Of a stretch of DNA of 64,000 bases, positions 50,862 through 59,494 are shown piece by piece. Source of the DNA: Acidobacteriota bacterium (GTDB taxonomy: Bacteria > Acidobacteriota > Aminicenantia > Aminicenantales > Saccharicenantaceae); assembly GCA_039683095.1 (NCBI GenBank), contig JBDKSB010000012.1, positions 652,293-716,292 on the forward strand, written 5' to 3'. A program made the position numbers and the translations under genes. Positions within the stretch are counted from its first letter, which is position 1; each line of letters begins with the position of its first letter. The notes under the pieces are model-generated. The model did not search any database. It was not told the origin of the DNA and saw nothing but the letters and a program-made list of their open reading frames with translations.

Positions 50862-53366
50862 TCAGCGCCTTAGCCATTCGTGGTTCGGATCGACCAGGAC
50901 GCGCAGGGGTTTCTCCGACAAAGAGACCTCCTGCCGGATCGAAAGGGTCTTGTTCCCCGTGACGCTCACCTGGGCGCATCTCTCGAGCCGGTTCTTTTCG
51001 AATTCCACGTAGACCGGGAGCACGCTCCGGAAATCGTCCGGAACCTCGGATTGCGCGATCTCACCGACCAGCCGGTAGCGCCCTCCTCCCGCTTCTTCGA
51101 CGCGCACGGCCGCCTTGACCTTTGGAATGGCCGTTCCTTCTATCCATTCGCGGAAGAACCAGCCCATGTCCCCGCCGCAGGCCGCGGGAGCGTGGCGCTC
51201 GACGATCTTTTGGAAATCGGCCGTCGTCGGGTTCCGCCCGGCCCAGGTCTTGGCGAAATCCCTCATCGTATCAATGAACGGCTGTTCGGGATTCGGGCTC
51301 TGCGCGTCCCAGAATAAATTCCTGAGCATATGAACGACGTACGCCCCTTTATCATATACGATCGCTTGATAGTCGGCGGACGCGCCTGGCCCCCCTCCGA
51401 CCATCAAGCGGGGCCCCAGGGAGATCGGGCCCGTTTTCCAGGTGTCGCGCCGGGGATGCCATGATGTGCCCAGAATGTCCTTTCTTGCCCTCTCCCAGAA
51501 TTTGATGGACGCCTTCGGTCCCAAGGCTTTTTCGACGACCAGCCCGACCGTGAATTCCGCCAGCCCCTCCTCGAGCCAGACGTCCCGGTAGGTCGCCGAG
51601 CCAACGGCGTGCCCCCACCACTGGTGGGCGAATTCGTGGGGCGTCACTTCTTCTGCAAAATACTTGGCCTCGCCGATAGTTATCCAGACCATGTCCCGCG
51701 TCATCCAGTCGAGGAACGCGACGAAGGGAATATAGATCAGCGTCGGCCAGCTCTGCCCGAACGTCCATTCCGGCTGCTCCGTCACGGCGATGTCGTTCTG
51801 GGGAAGGGGGCCGAAATAAAGCGTCCCCACGCGAGCCGTGTTTATACAATCGGCCAGAATGTCCTCGGCCATGGATACCGGGTCGTAGCGAGCGGTGCGC
51901 GCAACTCCGCCATCCATAGATCCTGACGCCGCCATCTCGCGAAAGTCTAAGAAAGTAAAGGGTGCGCTGGGATTAGGGTAAACCCGGATCTTGACTCCTG
52001 AATCCGGATCATCATTTTTGATCAGCCGGAATATCCCAAAATTGAAACCCGCAACACGGACGGGCCCCTCGGTCGTGTAGCGGAAGACGGCGGAATCGCC
52101 TTCCTCGCCGGAATCGACGGGCCGGCCTGTTGAAACGATGGTGACGAGATTCCTCTCGGCCGCCTTGTTTGCGATATTCTTCGGGACCCGGTACTCTAGG
52201 TCATAATCGGCCCAATCCCGGAATCCGTTCAGCGCCGGATACCAGTTCTGGCGGGCGCCGACATAGAAGTTGATCCCGCCCGCTTTGTGAAGGACTTCAT
52301 CCCCCTGATACTGAGCGCTGAGTTCCGCCTCCTCCCCCAATGCGAGGGGCCGGTCAAGAACCACGAGGACGGGATCGGCGCTCTTCTCGTCTCCCTGAAT
52401 GTAAGGAATATCCGCGGCCGGCCCGTCCCGCCTCTTGAGCCGGATCGACGACAGCCTCAATTTGGCAAAAATGTCGAGGGGTATGACTCGCACGCCGTCG
52501 CGTGTCGCGCGCAGCCGAAGCGTCGTCCGCCCTTCGATGTCCAAATTCCTGCGGATGGTCGTTTCGATCGAGTAATGCAGAGCGACGAGGTCGGCGGAAA
52601 GATGGGCCGGTGTGGAGGCCTGGGCCGCGATTGGGCGTTCGCTGTACCAGATGCCGCCTTTTTTCCCGCGGAGAACGATGAGAGACGTCGTTTCCGGGCC
52701 GCTGTCCGTCTCGAGCCAAGCCCGAAGCAGGCCGCGCGGTGAAAATGCCGCGACAGATGGCGGGAGTTTATGGCCGTTGAAACAAGCCAGGAAAAGCCCT
52801 TGAGCCGCAGGGGCGGCCTCCACGAGATCCGGAACAAGCCTTAACCTGAGGTCGACGTGAAGTGCTTCACCCGCTTTCTCGAGCGCGCCGTTGTAGATCG
52901 AAGCGAGTTTCTCCAGCTGGCCCTGAGCCGATGGTTCCGCCAGCAGGAGCTCCTCACCGCTCCCATCCGTAAAGAGAAAGACGGCTTCCTCGAACACGTC
53001 GGTGAGAACCGGGAGACGCTTTTGCCCCAACCGGCGGCCGAGGAATGACCGCTCGCTTTCGGTCGCAGGCTTGAGCTCGAACCGGCCTTTGCCCCTGAAA
53101 ACCCCGCCCACGATCCGTCCAGAGACCTCCGTGAGCGGAAAGAACGCCCCCGACTCCAGACGAAAGGTGAAGGCGTCGCGCACGAGGACGACCCCGGCCA
53201 CGGGAACTCCGTTCTCCTGGGGGCGGCACGCGAGCAGTTCTTCCCAGACCTCGGCCCCGGACCCGGCGGCGGCCGGGACCGCTTCAACGTATAACGTTAA
53301 AATGATCGAACCTGCCACAAGTAACAGCCGGGAGCCTATCCTTAGAGGACGAGATCCGATGCCCAC
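50862..53366 (-). CDS. Exported M1-family metallopeptidase (gluzincin)
   Basis: An 834-aa exported peptidase with a hydrophobic export segment (RLLLVAGSIILTLYVEAVPAAAG). The N-terminal half holds an extra domain of about 230 aa, then the M1 beta-saddle (HYSIETTIRRNLDIEGRTTLRL), and the catalytic domain with HEFAHQWWGHAVGSATYRDVWLEEGLAEF, the HExxH-18-E zinc site. The aminopeptidase GxMEN motif is not obvious, so endo- or altered exopeptidase action is possible. Start GTG 53366 has GGAGGAG 6 nt upstream; GTG 53381 is an alternative. It lies inside the RHS-rich region and its stop directly precedes an RHS piece. Confidence 0.9.
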   Translation of the reverse strand: MGIGSRPLRIGSRLLLVAGSIILTLYVEAVPAAAGSGAEVWEELLACRPQENGVPVAGVVLVRDAFTFRLESGAFFPLTEVSGRIVGGVFRGKGRFELKPATESERSFLGRRLGQKRLPVLTDVFEEAVFLFTDGSGEELLLAEPSAQGQLEKLASIYNGALEKAGEALHVDLRLRLVPDLVEAAPAAQGLFLACFNGHKLPPSVAAFSPRGLLRAWLETDSGPETTSLIVLRGKKGGIWYSERPIAAQASTPAHLSADLVALHYSIETTIRRNLDIEGRTTLRLRATRDGVRVIPLDIFAKLRLSSIRLKRRDGPAADIPYIQGDEKSADPVLVVLDRPLALGEEAELSAQYQGDEVLHKAGGINFYVGARQNWYPALNGFRDWADYDLEYRVPKNIANKAAERNLVTIVSTGRPVDSGEEGDSAVFRYTTEGPVRVAGFNFGIFRLIKNDDPDSGVKIRVYPNPSAPFTFLDFREMAASGSMDGGVARTARYDPVSMAEDILADCINTARVGTLYFGPLPQNDIAVTEQPEWTFGQSWPTLIYIPFVAFLDWMTRDMVWITIGEAKYFAEEVTPHEFAHQWWGHAVGSATYRDVWLEEGLAEFTVGLVVEKALGPKASIKFWERARKDILGTSWHPRRDTWKTGPISLGPRLMVGGGPGASADYQAIVYDKGAYVVHMLRNLFWDAQSPNPEQPFIDTMRDFAKTWAGRNPTTADFQKIVERHAPAACGGDMGWFFREWIEGTAIPKVKAAVRVEEAGGGRYRLVGEIAQSEVPDDFRSVLPVYVEFEKNRLERCAQVSVTGNKTLSIRQEVSLSEKPLRVLVDPNHEWLRR

Positions 53367-53417
53367 CGGCATCTCCTCCACGGGGCGGACGCTGCCTTCA
53401 TTTCCGTTGGCGTAGGT

Positions 53418-54504
53418 TCAATTCTGCCTCGAATAATAAACGATCTTTTTCAAGAATTCCAGTTGAGCCCGGATTCTCATCTCTATGCGAGTGTTCCCCG
53501 GAATAGAGGCTGTCTTATGGGCGTATCTCTCCCGCTCAAGGAGGCCGTAGCCTAAGGAAAAGACGATGCTGCGCCAATTCGACTCGTTTTCTAATGCCGC
53601 AATGAACAAGGGATAATGCTCCAGGAAGACGTCTTGGACAACGCCATCCATAACTTCATTATGATACGCGCTGTCGCAATGAGTCACCAGGCAAAACAAA
53701 ACCCTGACTTTCCCTTTATCGATATCCTTCTTAATCCATTTTTCCAGGATCAGGATTGAGTTGTCCTTTTCCTGAAGGGTCCTGGTTTCGTCGATACGGA
53801 GGTCATCATATCGGCCAATCGTGGAACATAGATTATAAACGTCTCTCAGTTCATCCAATTTTCCCGCCGGATCTTTCAAGAACTCGCCGAATTTCACGAG
53901 TTCATTCTGCTTTTCGCCATCAAGGTCACGGAAAAATCCAAGAAACTTGTTTTCGGCTTCTTGATCTTTGAGCCCTGATAAGATTTCCCTGAGCCCCTTC
54001 CTTTCTCCCGAAATGCTATCGATATCGGCCTGCAACATGAGTTGTGTTAGGTCCCCCCAATCCTCCCTCCGCAGCAATTCTAGTGCGAACCATTCCGGCC
54101 TGGACCTCGCGATCTCGATGATCCTGGATATGATCGGCTTTGGCGCCTCATACGACGTAGGGGATGTATAGGCTCTTAGCAAAAAGAAAGAGGACGTCGA
54201 GCTGGACCGCGTCGACGTCGGCGGCCGGGAAGTGCTTGGAAAAGAGGTCTGCGAGATAATTGGTCCCTTTGATTTCGTTGTTGATCATCGTCCAATAACT
54301 CAATTGGTCGATCTCTTTGATCAGAGGGAAATTCGCCGTAGGATCGATCTGGAAACGCCCAAGGAGGCCGGAAACTCGATCCCAAGCCTCTGACTCGGAA
54401 TAGAAAGAATCCTGAGGGAATATGGGGAGGAAATGAGCGCTTAAAACGCAGAAAACTATCAAGATCAATGTCGTCAGAGGCTTTTTGGCCATAACTATGT
54501 TCAT
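53418..54504 (-). pseudogene. Exported helical protein split by a frameshift
   Basis: Two overlapping frames (54148-54504, 118 aa; 53418-54182, 254 aa) read as one protein if shifted by one base in the run TTTCTTTTTG near 54188. The first part gives a signal peptide (TTLILIVFCVLSAHFLPIF) and helices ending VQLDVLFL; the second continues LLRAYTSPTSYEAPKPIISR and is all helical. The family is not recognised. It starts 4 nt after the stop of the preceding exported protein. The shift may be a mutation, a sequencing error in the T run, or slippage. Confidence 0.7.
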
Positions 54505-54508
54505 TAGT

Positions 54509-55153
54509 CTAATCGACTATGGTCTGTAACTGGCGGCCTGTCCTCTCGAGAACGCATGCATTTATACAATTGACACATTTCTCGATAAGGGGCATCAGGC
54601 TCTCGTCGGTCACTGACCTAAGTATTCTTATACGCCCAATGAGATAATCATCATGCTCCTTCTTTTTGCCCTCCATATAGAACTGATCAATGCTCTTGCC
54701 ACAGCATATGACATCAAGGTGCTCAATATTACATCTCAGAACTGCCAGAAACAGCCGCGGATTAGTATCTGATAAATCACCGAGTAGATTATAGAGCTCC
54801 TCCGAAAAACCACCATCAGAAACGTTAAATAAGCGAAATGCAATTGCTATAGCTTCCTTGTCCGTCTGCATCGGCTTTTCGAGGTCATGAAGATGGTCAT
54901 AGAGATAACCGGCCGCCCTGTAAAACCCTTGGTTATCCCTGTCTTTTATCGGAACCGAGGATTCAGGGAGAGCTAAGAATAGCTTATATGCATTTTCGGG
55001 AGTGGGACTGGAAAAGTACGCCTGTGCTGTCTTAAGAATCCAATCCCAGTCCGCGGCCCTTTGCTGGGCCTTCAAATCTGATCGAACGATGAATATGAGC
55101 CCCAATGAGAATAAGATGCAGGAGCCTAGTTTCGTTGGCCGATCATAACGCAT
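54509..55153 (-). CDS. Hypothetical exported helical protein
   Basis: A 214-aa protein with an N-terminal export segment (LGSCILFSLGLIFIVRSDLKAQ) and a helix-rich mature part with ADWDWILKTAQAYF, FLALPESSVPIKDRDNQGFY and NPRLFLAVLRCNIEHLD, ending with a cysteine-containing CVNCINACVLERTG. I recognise no family. It is weakly reminiscent of the frameshifted protein that follows (a shared pattern of paired helices, NPRLFLAVLR versus RPEWFALELLR). The start at 55153 is supported by GGGAGGGG 7 nt upstream. Lower GC and lysine-rich codon use differ from the flanking chromosome. Confidence 0.72.
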   Translation of the reverse strand: MRYDRPTKLGSCILFSLGLIFIVRSDLKAQQRAADWDWILKTAQAYFSSPTPENAYKLFLALPESSVPIKDRDNQGFYRAAGYLYDHLHDLEKPMQTDKEAIAIAFRLFNVSDGGFSEELYNLLGDLSDTNPRLFLAVLRCNIEHLDVICCGKSIDQFYMEGKKKEHDDYLIGRIRILRSVTDESLMPLIEKCVNCINACVLERTGRQLQTIVD

Positions 55154-55272
55154 TGGTTTCCCCTCCCGGAATGTTCTCAAAAGAGTTGGCTTAATCCTCC
55201 TAGTCAGCATACCCTACCACCTTATACCAATAGCTGATGTATGGTGGTGTTCACAACTTGGCATAGGAGGTA

Positions 55273-55334
55273 GGCCATCGTAAACTCTCTTCGAACGGCA
55301 ATCCGAAAGAGAGGAGACGTTTTACTACGATGGC
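55273..55334. repeat. Long imperfect inverted repeat, possible mobile-element end
   Basis: GGCCATCGTA (55273-55282) faces TACGATGGCC (55325-55334), and inside CTCTCTTCG faces CGAAAGAGAG, giving a two-part hairpin. An ATG within the right arm (55330) opens a 25-codon frame (MAQQHYRTPFKKAL...) ended by TAA at 55407, which looks like the broken start of a longer gene. The rest of the 55154-55428 gap shows nothing recognisable. Confidence 0.45.
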
Positions 55335-55428
55335 CCAGCAGCATTATAGGACACCCTTCAAAAAGGCATTATCGCAGTTGATTACAGAGCTGGATCCTTC
55401 CCCCTAATTCCCCTTAAGCAGATAAGCT

Positions 55429-55884
55429 TCACATAATCGCGGTCGCTGCCACGATGGCAATAAAAGATAGCAAATATGAGTTCTCAATCGGCGAGCCCAG
55501 AAAAAAGACGGGCTGTCTATAAGGATGTACCCGAACCACTACTCCCCTTTTCGCATCAATATATATCCCGCAGGTTTCATATGATTGGAGAGACTTTCTT
55601 GAATAGCAATACTCCACAATGTCCTCCTCGGGAGGCACAGCTTCATCTGTTGGCTTATAATAAGATGCCTTCTTTATGAATTGGGGCTTACCCAGGACTG
55701 CAATTACATCGGCTTCTGTCATTCCTGTTCTCAATGAAGAGAGTTTGTCTTCAAAATCGGCTATTTTGATTCTATAAAAGGCTTCAAAAGAAATAATAAT
55801 CGCGAGCCAAGCCAGAAAGGCAATTATAATAACCCATAGCGCTAAACCTCTCCCGCACAGTCTTTTTAATACTCTGCTTCGCAT
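55429..55884 (-). CDS. Membrane protein with SmpA/OmlA-like motif, possible immunity protein
   Basis: A 151-aa protein with one N-terminal membrane segment (about 14-36), a small extracytoplasmic domain containing SSLRTGMTEADVIAVLGKPQFIKK, which resembles the BamE/SmpA repeat unit, and a hydrophobic C-terminal end (about 131-151). GGAGGGCGA precedes its ATG, and it follows an RHS core fragment after 15 nt, so it stands where an immunity gene would. No cognate toxin domain remains between them. Its function is not known. Confidence 0.68.
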   Translation of the reverse strand: MRSRVLKRLCGRGLALWVIIIAFLAWLAIIISFEAFYRIKIADFEDKLSSLRTGMTEADVIAVLGKPQFIKKASYYKPTDEAVPPEEDIVEYCYSRKSLQSYETCGIYIDAKRGVVVRVHPYRQPVFFLGSPIENSYLLSFIAIVAATAIM

Positions 55885-55899
55885 TCGCCCTCCAAGGTT

Positions 55900-56223
55900 T
55901 CAAGGATGCGCCGCCGAATAGACCGCCGTGCCCGTATCGTCCGTAACGACTCGGGTCGAATTGATCTGGTCCCCCTGGGAGTAATAGTACTGGGAGGTTG
56001 GGGGCCTGTATTCCGCGACAAGCTGCGCGCCCATGTAGATATAATCCCTGACGCACTCGCCGTAGAGATCATATTCCGCGAGAAGGCGCCCGTCGAACGA
56101 ATAGATATAGAAGGACCCGCCGGCGGGGGCGGCGGACATCATCTTAGCCGTGCTCCGGACCTCTTTGCTATCAACCAGGAAAGAAAGATATATCCCACGA
56201 CGAGGGCGAAAGAAACCAGGCAA
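55900..56223 (-). pseudogene. RHS core fragment without toxin domain
   Basis: From 56152 leftward the minus strand repeats the RHS core of the 58-kb copy almost exactly (TAKMMSAAPAGGSFYIYSFD to DQINSTRVVTDDTG) and stops after YSAAHP with TGA, just before the conserved DPYGG. The segment starts inside the last codons of the 184-aa membrane protein gene and ends at the next gene's ribosome site. It therefore looks like a recombination-made relic or donor segment rather than a gene. Confidence 0.8.
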
Positions 56224-56693
56224 ATGGCATAAAAAAACGCCTCCCTAAATCCCCCCAGCATCCAAAGATCCAATTTTGGATGCGGCGTCAAGACAAGGAA
56301 GCTTCCCAAGAAGTGGAAAAGAAGCGGAACAATGAGACCCGCGACACGCCTAAAGGCCGTGGCCCCTTTTATGATCCGGAAAAGGACCAAAAGATAGAGG
56401 AAGATGAAAACGATCAAGAGGACGGCCATGATGATCGGCATTGCCACCCTCTCATTCATCCCGTAATGATCTATCAGCCCTTCTATCGGCGAATCTAGCC
56501 TGAGCGCCAGAAGGCCCGCCCAGGAAGAAAGGATCGCGGAAGGGAGGGAGCACGCGCTCCCCATATCCATGCCGGCCAGAAAGATAAGGAAAAAAGAAAG
56601 GACTGCGTACCCTATGGCAAGACTTCCTGGCCGCACCCTGCGCCCGAGTATCATGATGCCGTCGCGTCGATTCAGGGTGTCGAGGTTATTCAT
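56139..56693 (-). CDS. Four-span membrane protein, second putative immunity protein
   Basis: A 184-aa protein with about four to five hydrophobic segments (28-46, 82-106, 118-134, 150-174). It shares the family look of the other putative immunity proteins (a SSWAGLLAL segment in the same relative position). AAGGAA lies 6 nt before the ATG. Its last residues (ARLR and stop) are encoded by the beginning of an RHS core repeat, so its 3' end was made by recombination with an RHS segment. No named family is recognised; the immunity role is inferred from position. Confidence 0.68.
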   Translation of the reverse strand: MNNLDTLNRRDGIMILGRRVRPGSLAIGYAVLSFFLIFLAGMDMGSACSLPSAILSSWAGLLALRLDSPIEGLIDHYGMNERVAMPIIMAVLLIVFIFLYLLVLFRIIKGATAFRRVAGLIVPLLFHFLGSFLVLTPHPKLDLWMLGGFREAFFYAICLVSFALVVGYIFLSWLIAKRSGARLR

Positions 56694-56741
56694 GCCGCGT
56701 TCCTTAGACCTGATGCTGAAGTCTCCCGTTCCCTCTCTGAA

Positions 56742-57179
56742 TCAAGGAGGAGAAGAGGCAATCGTTTTCTTCATCGTCCTCGCCATTGCCCAATCGATCC
56801 AAAGATACGAGAGCACAAGGGCCGCTCCCGCTAAATAGCCGAATCCTCCAACGTACGGGTAATCGGACTTGGGCCCCGACCCCTTTGTTAACAATACCAA
56901 TAGGCAGCCGAGACCTTGAATAGCCGCAGGCACAAAAGGGAAAGCGAATTTTGATCTGGGCGCCATCCACGTCGTTATTAAGAAGAGAGCCATGTAATAA
57001 AGCAGGCTTAGGGCGATTAGTCCCCACAACGTTCCCCAAAACAGCTTAGCCAAGGCGACTCCCCAAGACAAGATGATCGCCGAAGGAGTCGGCTCGCCAA
57101 AGCTATTGAAGAACCATATTGCGACAAAGGAGAGAGCTAAATATGCTAGGAGCAGGAATATCCTTAGTATTATTCTCAT
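56742..57179 (-). CDS. Four-span membrane protein, putative cognate immunity protein of the second toxin
   Basis: A 145-aa protein with four membrane segments (about 5-24, 42-68, 80-98, 112-130). Its ATG overlaps the stop of the toxin frame (ATGA, 57176-57179), the tightest coupling possible, which strongly suggests a toxin-immunity pair. It shares LSWGVALAKLFW and SYLWIDWAMART with the 139-aa protein beside the intact toxin. The gene is intact although its toxin is now broken by several mutations, as expected if immunity is kept after toxin loss. Confidence 0.75.
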   Translation of the reverse strand: MRIILRIFLLLAYLALSFVAIWFFNSFGEPTPSAIILSWGVALAKLFWGTLWGLIALSLLYYMALFLITTWMAPRSKFAFPFVPAAIQGLGCLLVLLTKGSGPKSDYPYVGGFGYLAGAALVLSYLWIDWAMARTMKKTIASSPP

Positions 57180-58598
57180 TGACTCAGCCTCTGTTCAAAT
57201 GCTGCGCAGAGTTCCATAGTAAGGTAGGCGGCCGCAAGGGCTAGACTGCCAAAATGGAGTGGATTATCCGGATCCTCACCCATACCTAGCCATGAGAGTA
57301 ATGTATCTACGGCGTGACTAGAATCATATCCGGCGTGACAAAAGAAGTCCTGCAGAACGTGAAGCGCCTTGGCAAATTCTTCCGGATCCAGAGTCGTAGT
57401 CGCAGTCTCCCAAGCGCGATCCCAATCCTGAACTGATGGGAAGTGCCACTCTTTTCTCTGCTCCTTTGAGGGAAATACCCAGTAGCCCATTGGACCATAG
57501 GCGTTATAAGCACCTGTAAACACAAAATAAGGCGTGGAAGTCGTTTCGGGGTCGCTATCCACATTCGCGCAAGCCTTTGCTACGAGCTTTGCCAGGATTT
57601 CCGCGGCAGTACGCTCCCATCCAGCAAAGGCGCGCATCATAGCCTAATAAGTGGTCCGATAGTGCCAATCCGCCGGCCATTTTCCAGTTTGGTCAAATAA
57701 AGTGATTGGGTTGTCATTGCAGTAACTATATAAGTTCCAGGAATAGGGTTCCATAAGGAATTCTAGCCGAGTCATGGCCGGATCCACTGAAATGAACCTG
57801 TACTGCGACTTATCGTAATACCTCGCCCCGAATTAATCGAGATCCGACTCCCCCGTCGCGCTCCTTGCCGGAGAACTTGAGCGCAGGGTCGAAGGAATTG
57901 ACCCAGGTTTGCTGCACACCGCCGTAGGGATCAAACGCCGCTGAATAGACCACCGTGCCCGTATCGTCCGTAACGACTCGGGTCGAATTGATCTGGTCGC
58001 TCGCGTAGTAAAGATACTGGGAGGTCGAGGGTCCGTATTCCGGGACTAGCTGAGCGCCCATGTAGATATAATCCTTGACGCACTCGCCGTAGAGATTATA
58101 TTCTGCCAGGAGGCGCCCGTCGAACGAATAGATATAGAAGGACCCGCCGGCGGGGGCGGCGGACATCATCTTAGCCGTGCCGCCGCTTGCCGGCTGCGTA
58201 CCTCCGGCGCTATCGCCGGACGACGACGAGTGTCCTGTGCGCTTCTCCCGGGGTTCCCATGTCAGCGAGCGCCGAGGACCGGGAGTCACCGATCTCTCCC
58301 TGTCGTCGTTCCTCAAGGCTTCGATTTCGAGCCCGCTAACTGAGGCCTCAGTTGATCCAGCGGCATTCCCGGCAATTGCGAAAGGATCCGCGCTCACGGC
58401 AAACGGCACCCTTGCCGGAAAGGAGATCTGCTTGGCGATCGAGCGGCTGGGCTCGTCGGTCTCGGGCTCCAGGCGCATGGCCCGGGGCTTGGAAATGAAC
58501 TGCCGGTCGTCGATGAGAGGGCAGAAGCCCTCCGTGTCGCTCGGCGCAACTCTCGGCTCGGTTGTTTTCTCTGTCCGGTCATCCATGGCGACCGTCAA
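57176..58598 (-). pseudogene. Decayed RHS core plus zinc phospholipase C/HET-C-like toxin
   Basis: Starts just inside the RHS N-terminal gene (TTG 58598 or ATG 58586) with a linker of about 130 aa, then the RHS core. Compared with the 50-kb copy it has one extra G in the GGGGGA run near 57850 (frameshift), TAC to TAA in the DYFGARYY motif, and a TAG in place of a lysine codon in WHYRTTY*AMMRAF near 57644. Beyond it the toxin tip reads on to 57176 with WHFPS, LHVLQDFFCHAGYDSSHAVD, the same H-x3-D-x3-H pattern. The YD-repeat barrel expected between N-terminus and core is absent. Confidence 0.82.
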
Positions 58599-59494
58599 GC
58601 CGTCCGAAGGAATCGCTCCGAGGCGCCGTCGTTATATTCGAAGGTGGCGGGGTTGGGGCAGGGCGGCGTAAATGAATCCAGCCTGTAATATCCATTGGCG
58701 AAGGCGCTGACCGAATAGCTGTAAGTGACGTCGTGCGTTCCGTCGAAATTGCTCAGCGTGATGGACGTCAATCGCGCCGGATTGCTCCCATTATAAGCCT
58801 TATGGAAAGTAATGACGCGCCCGCAAGCGTCGGTGATAGAAGATATTGACCGGTAATTGTCAGCCGGATCGTAGTCAACTTGGATAGAATTTCCCTTGGC
58901 ATCCTCGATCTTCGTCACAAAATAAACGGTCTCATCCCCCCCGCCCGCGAGCGGTACCGACGCTGAGCGTGAGAAGGTCCAAACGACCCCGTTCTGAAAA
59001 TATAGTCTTGGATCAATTAGTGGAGGGATCCCTTTATTGAGCTTAAGGAATCCCTTCGTGATATGCTTTCCGACACCATAGTTGTCTGGGTAGGCCGTCT
59101 CTCGTCTGCCGTCCGGGAACTCGATGATGGGCAGGCTCGAAGTTGCCTGGTGAAGGATGCCCATGTGCATCGACCAACCTAGGCCAAGCATGGACTTCGG
59201 GTACGCTTGGACGCTGCCCTGCCCGGGCGAGCCGTCGCCGAGAACCTTCGAGTTATATACACGCCATACCTCAAGGTTGAGCCCTTCGGGTCCGGGAAGG
59301 AATATGTCCCTATAAGCCAGCATAAGATTTCCGGTGAAGAGATCCACGATCTCCATGGGAACCGATGAATAGGTCCCATGGCCGGCCACGCTTCCAGTCC
59401 TGTCGAAAACACCGCTTTGGGCTCTGAGAGCGCCGACTGTAACGATGAAGATGGCGAGCGTCAGAAGAAGCCGCTTGGCTGACCCCTTGTACAT
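58595..59494 (-). CDS. RHS-family protein, exported N-terminal part
   Basis: A 299-aa frame with a signal peptide (AKRLLLTLAIFIVTVGALRAQ) and a typical start of a secreted RHS/SpvB-like protein: MEIVDLFTGNLMLAYRDIFLPGPEGLNLEVWRVYNSK, LGLGWSMHMGILHQA, FPDGRRETAYPDN, and the first YD-like strands (RVITFHKAYNG, TYSYSVSAFANGYYRLDSFT). It ends at FLRTA and stop where a full-length protein of well over 1000 aa would continue, so it is the truncated head of an RHS toxin. Start 59494 is supported by GGGGGAAAGA. The following frame overlaps by 4 nt. Confidence 0.8.
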   Translation of the reverse strand: MYKGSAKRLLLTLAIFIVTVGALRAQSGVFDRTGSVAGHGTYSSVPMEIVDLFTGNLMLAYRDIFLPGPEGLNLEVWRVYNSKVLGDGSPGQGSVQAYPKSMLGLGWSMHMGILHQATSSLPIIEFPDGRRETAYPDNYGVGKHITKGFLKLNKGIPPLIDPRLYFQNGVVWTFSRSASVPLAGGGDETVYFVTKIEDAKGNSIQVDYDPADNYRSISSITDACGRVITFHKAYNGSNPARLTSITLSNFDGTHDVTYSYSVSAFANGYYRLDSFTPPCPNPATFEYNDGASERFLRTA

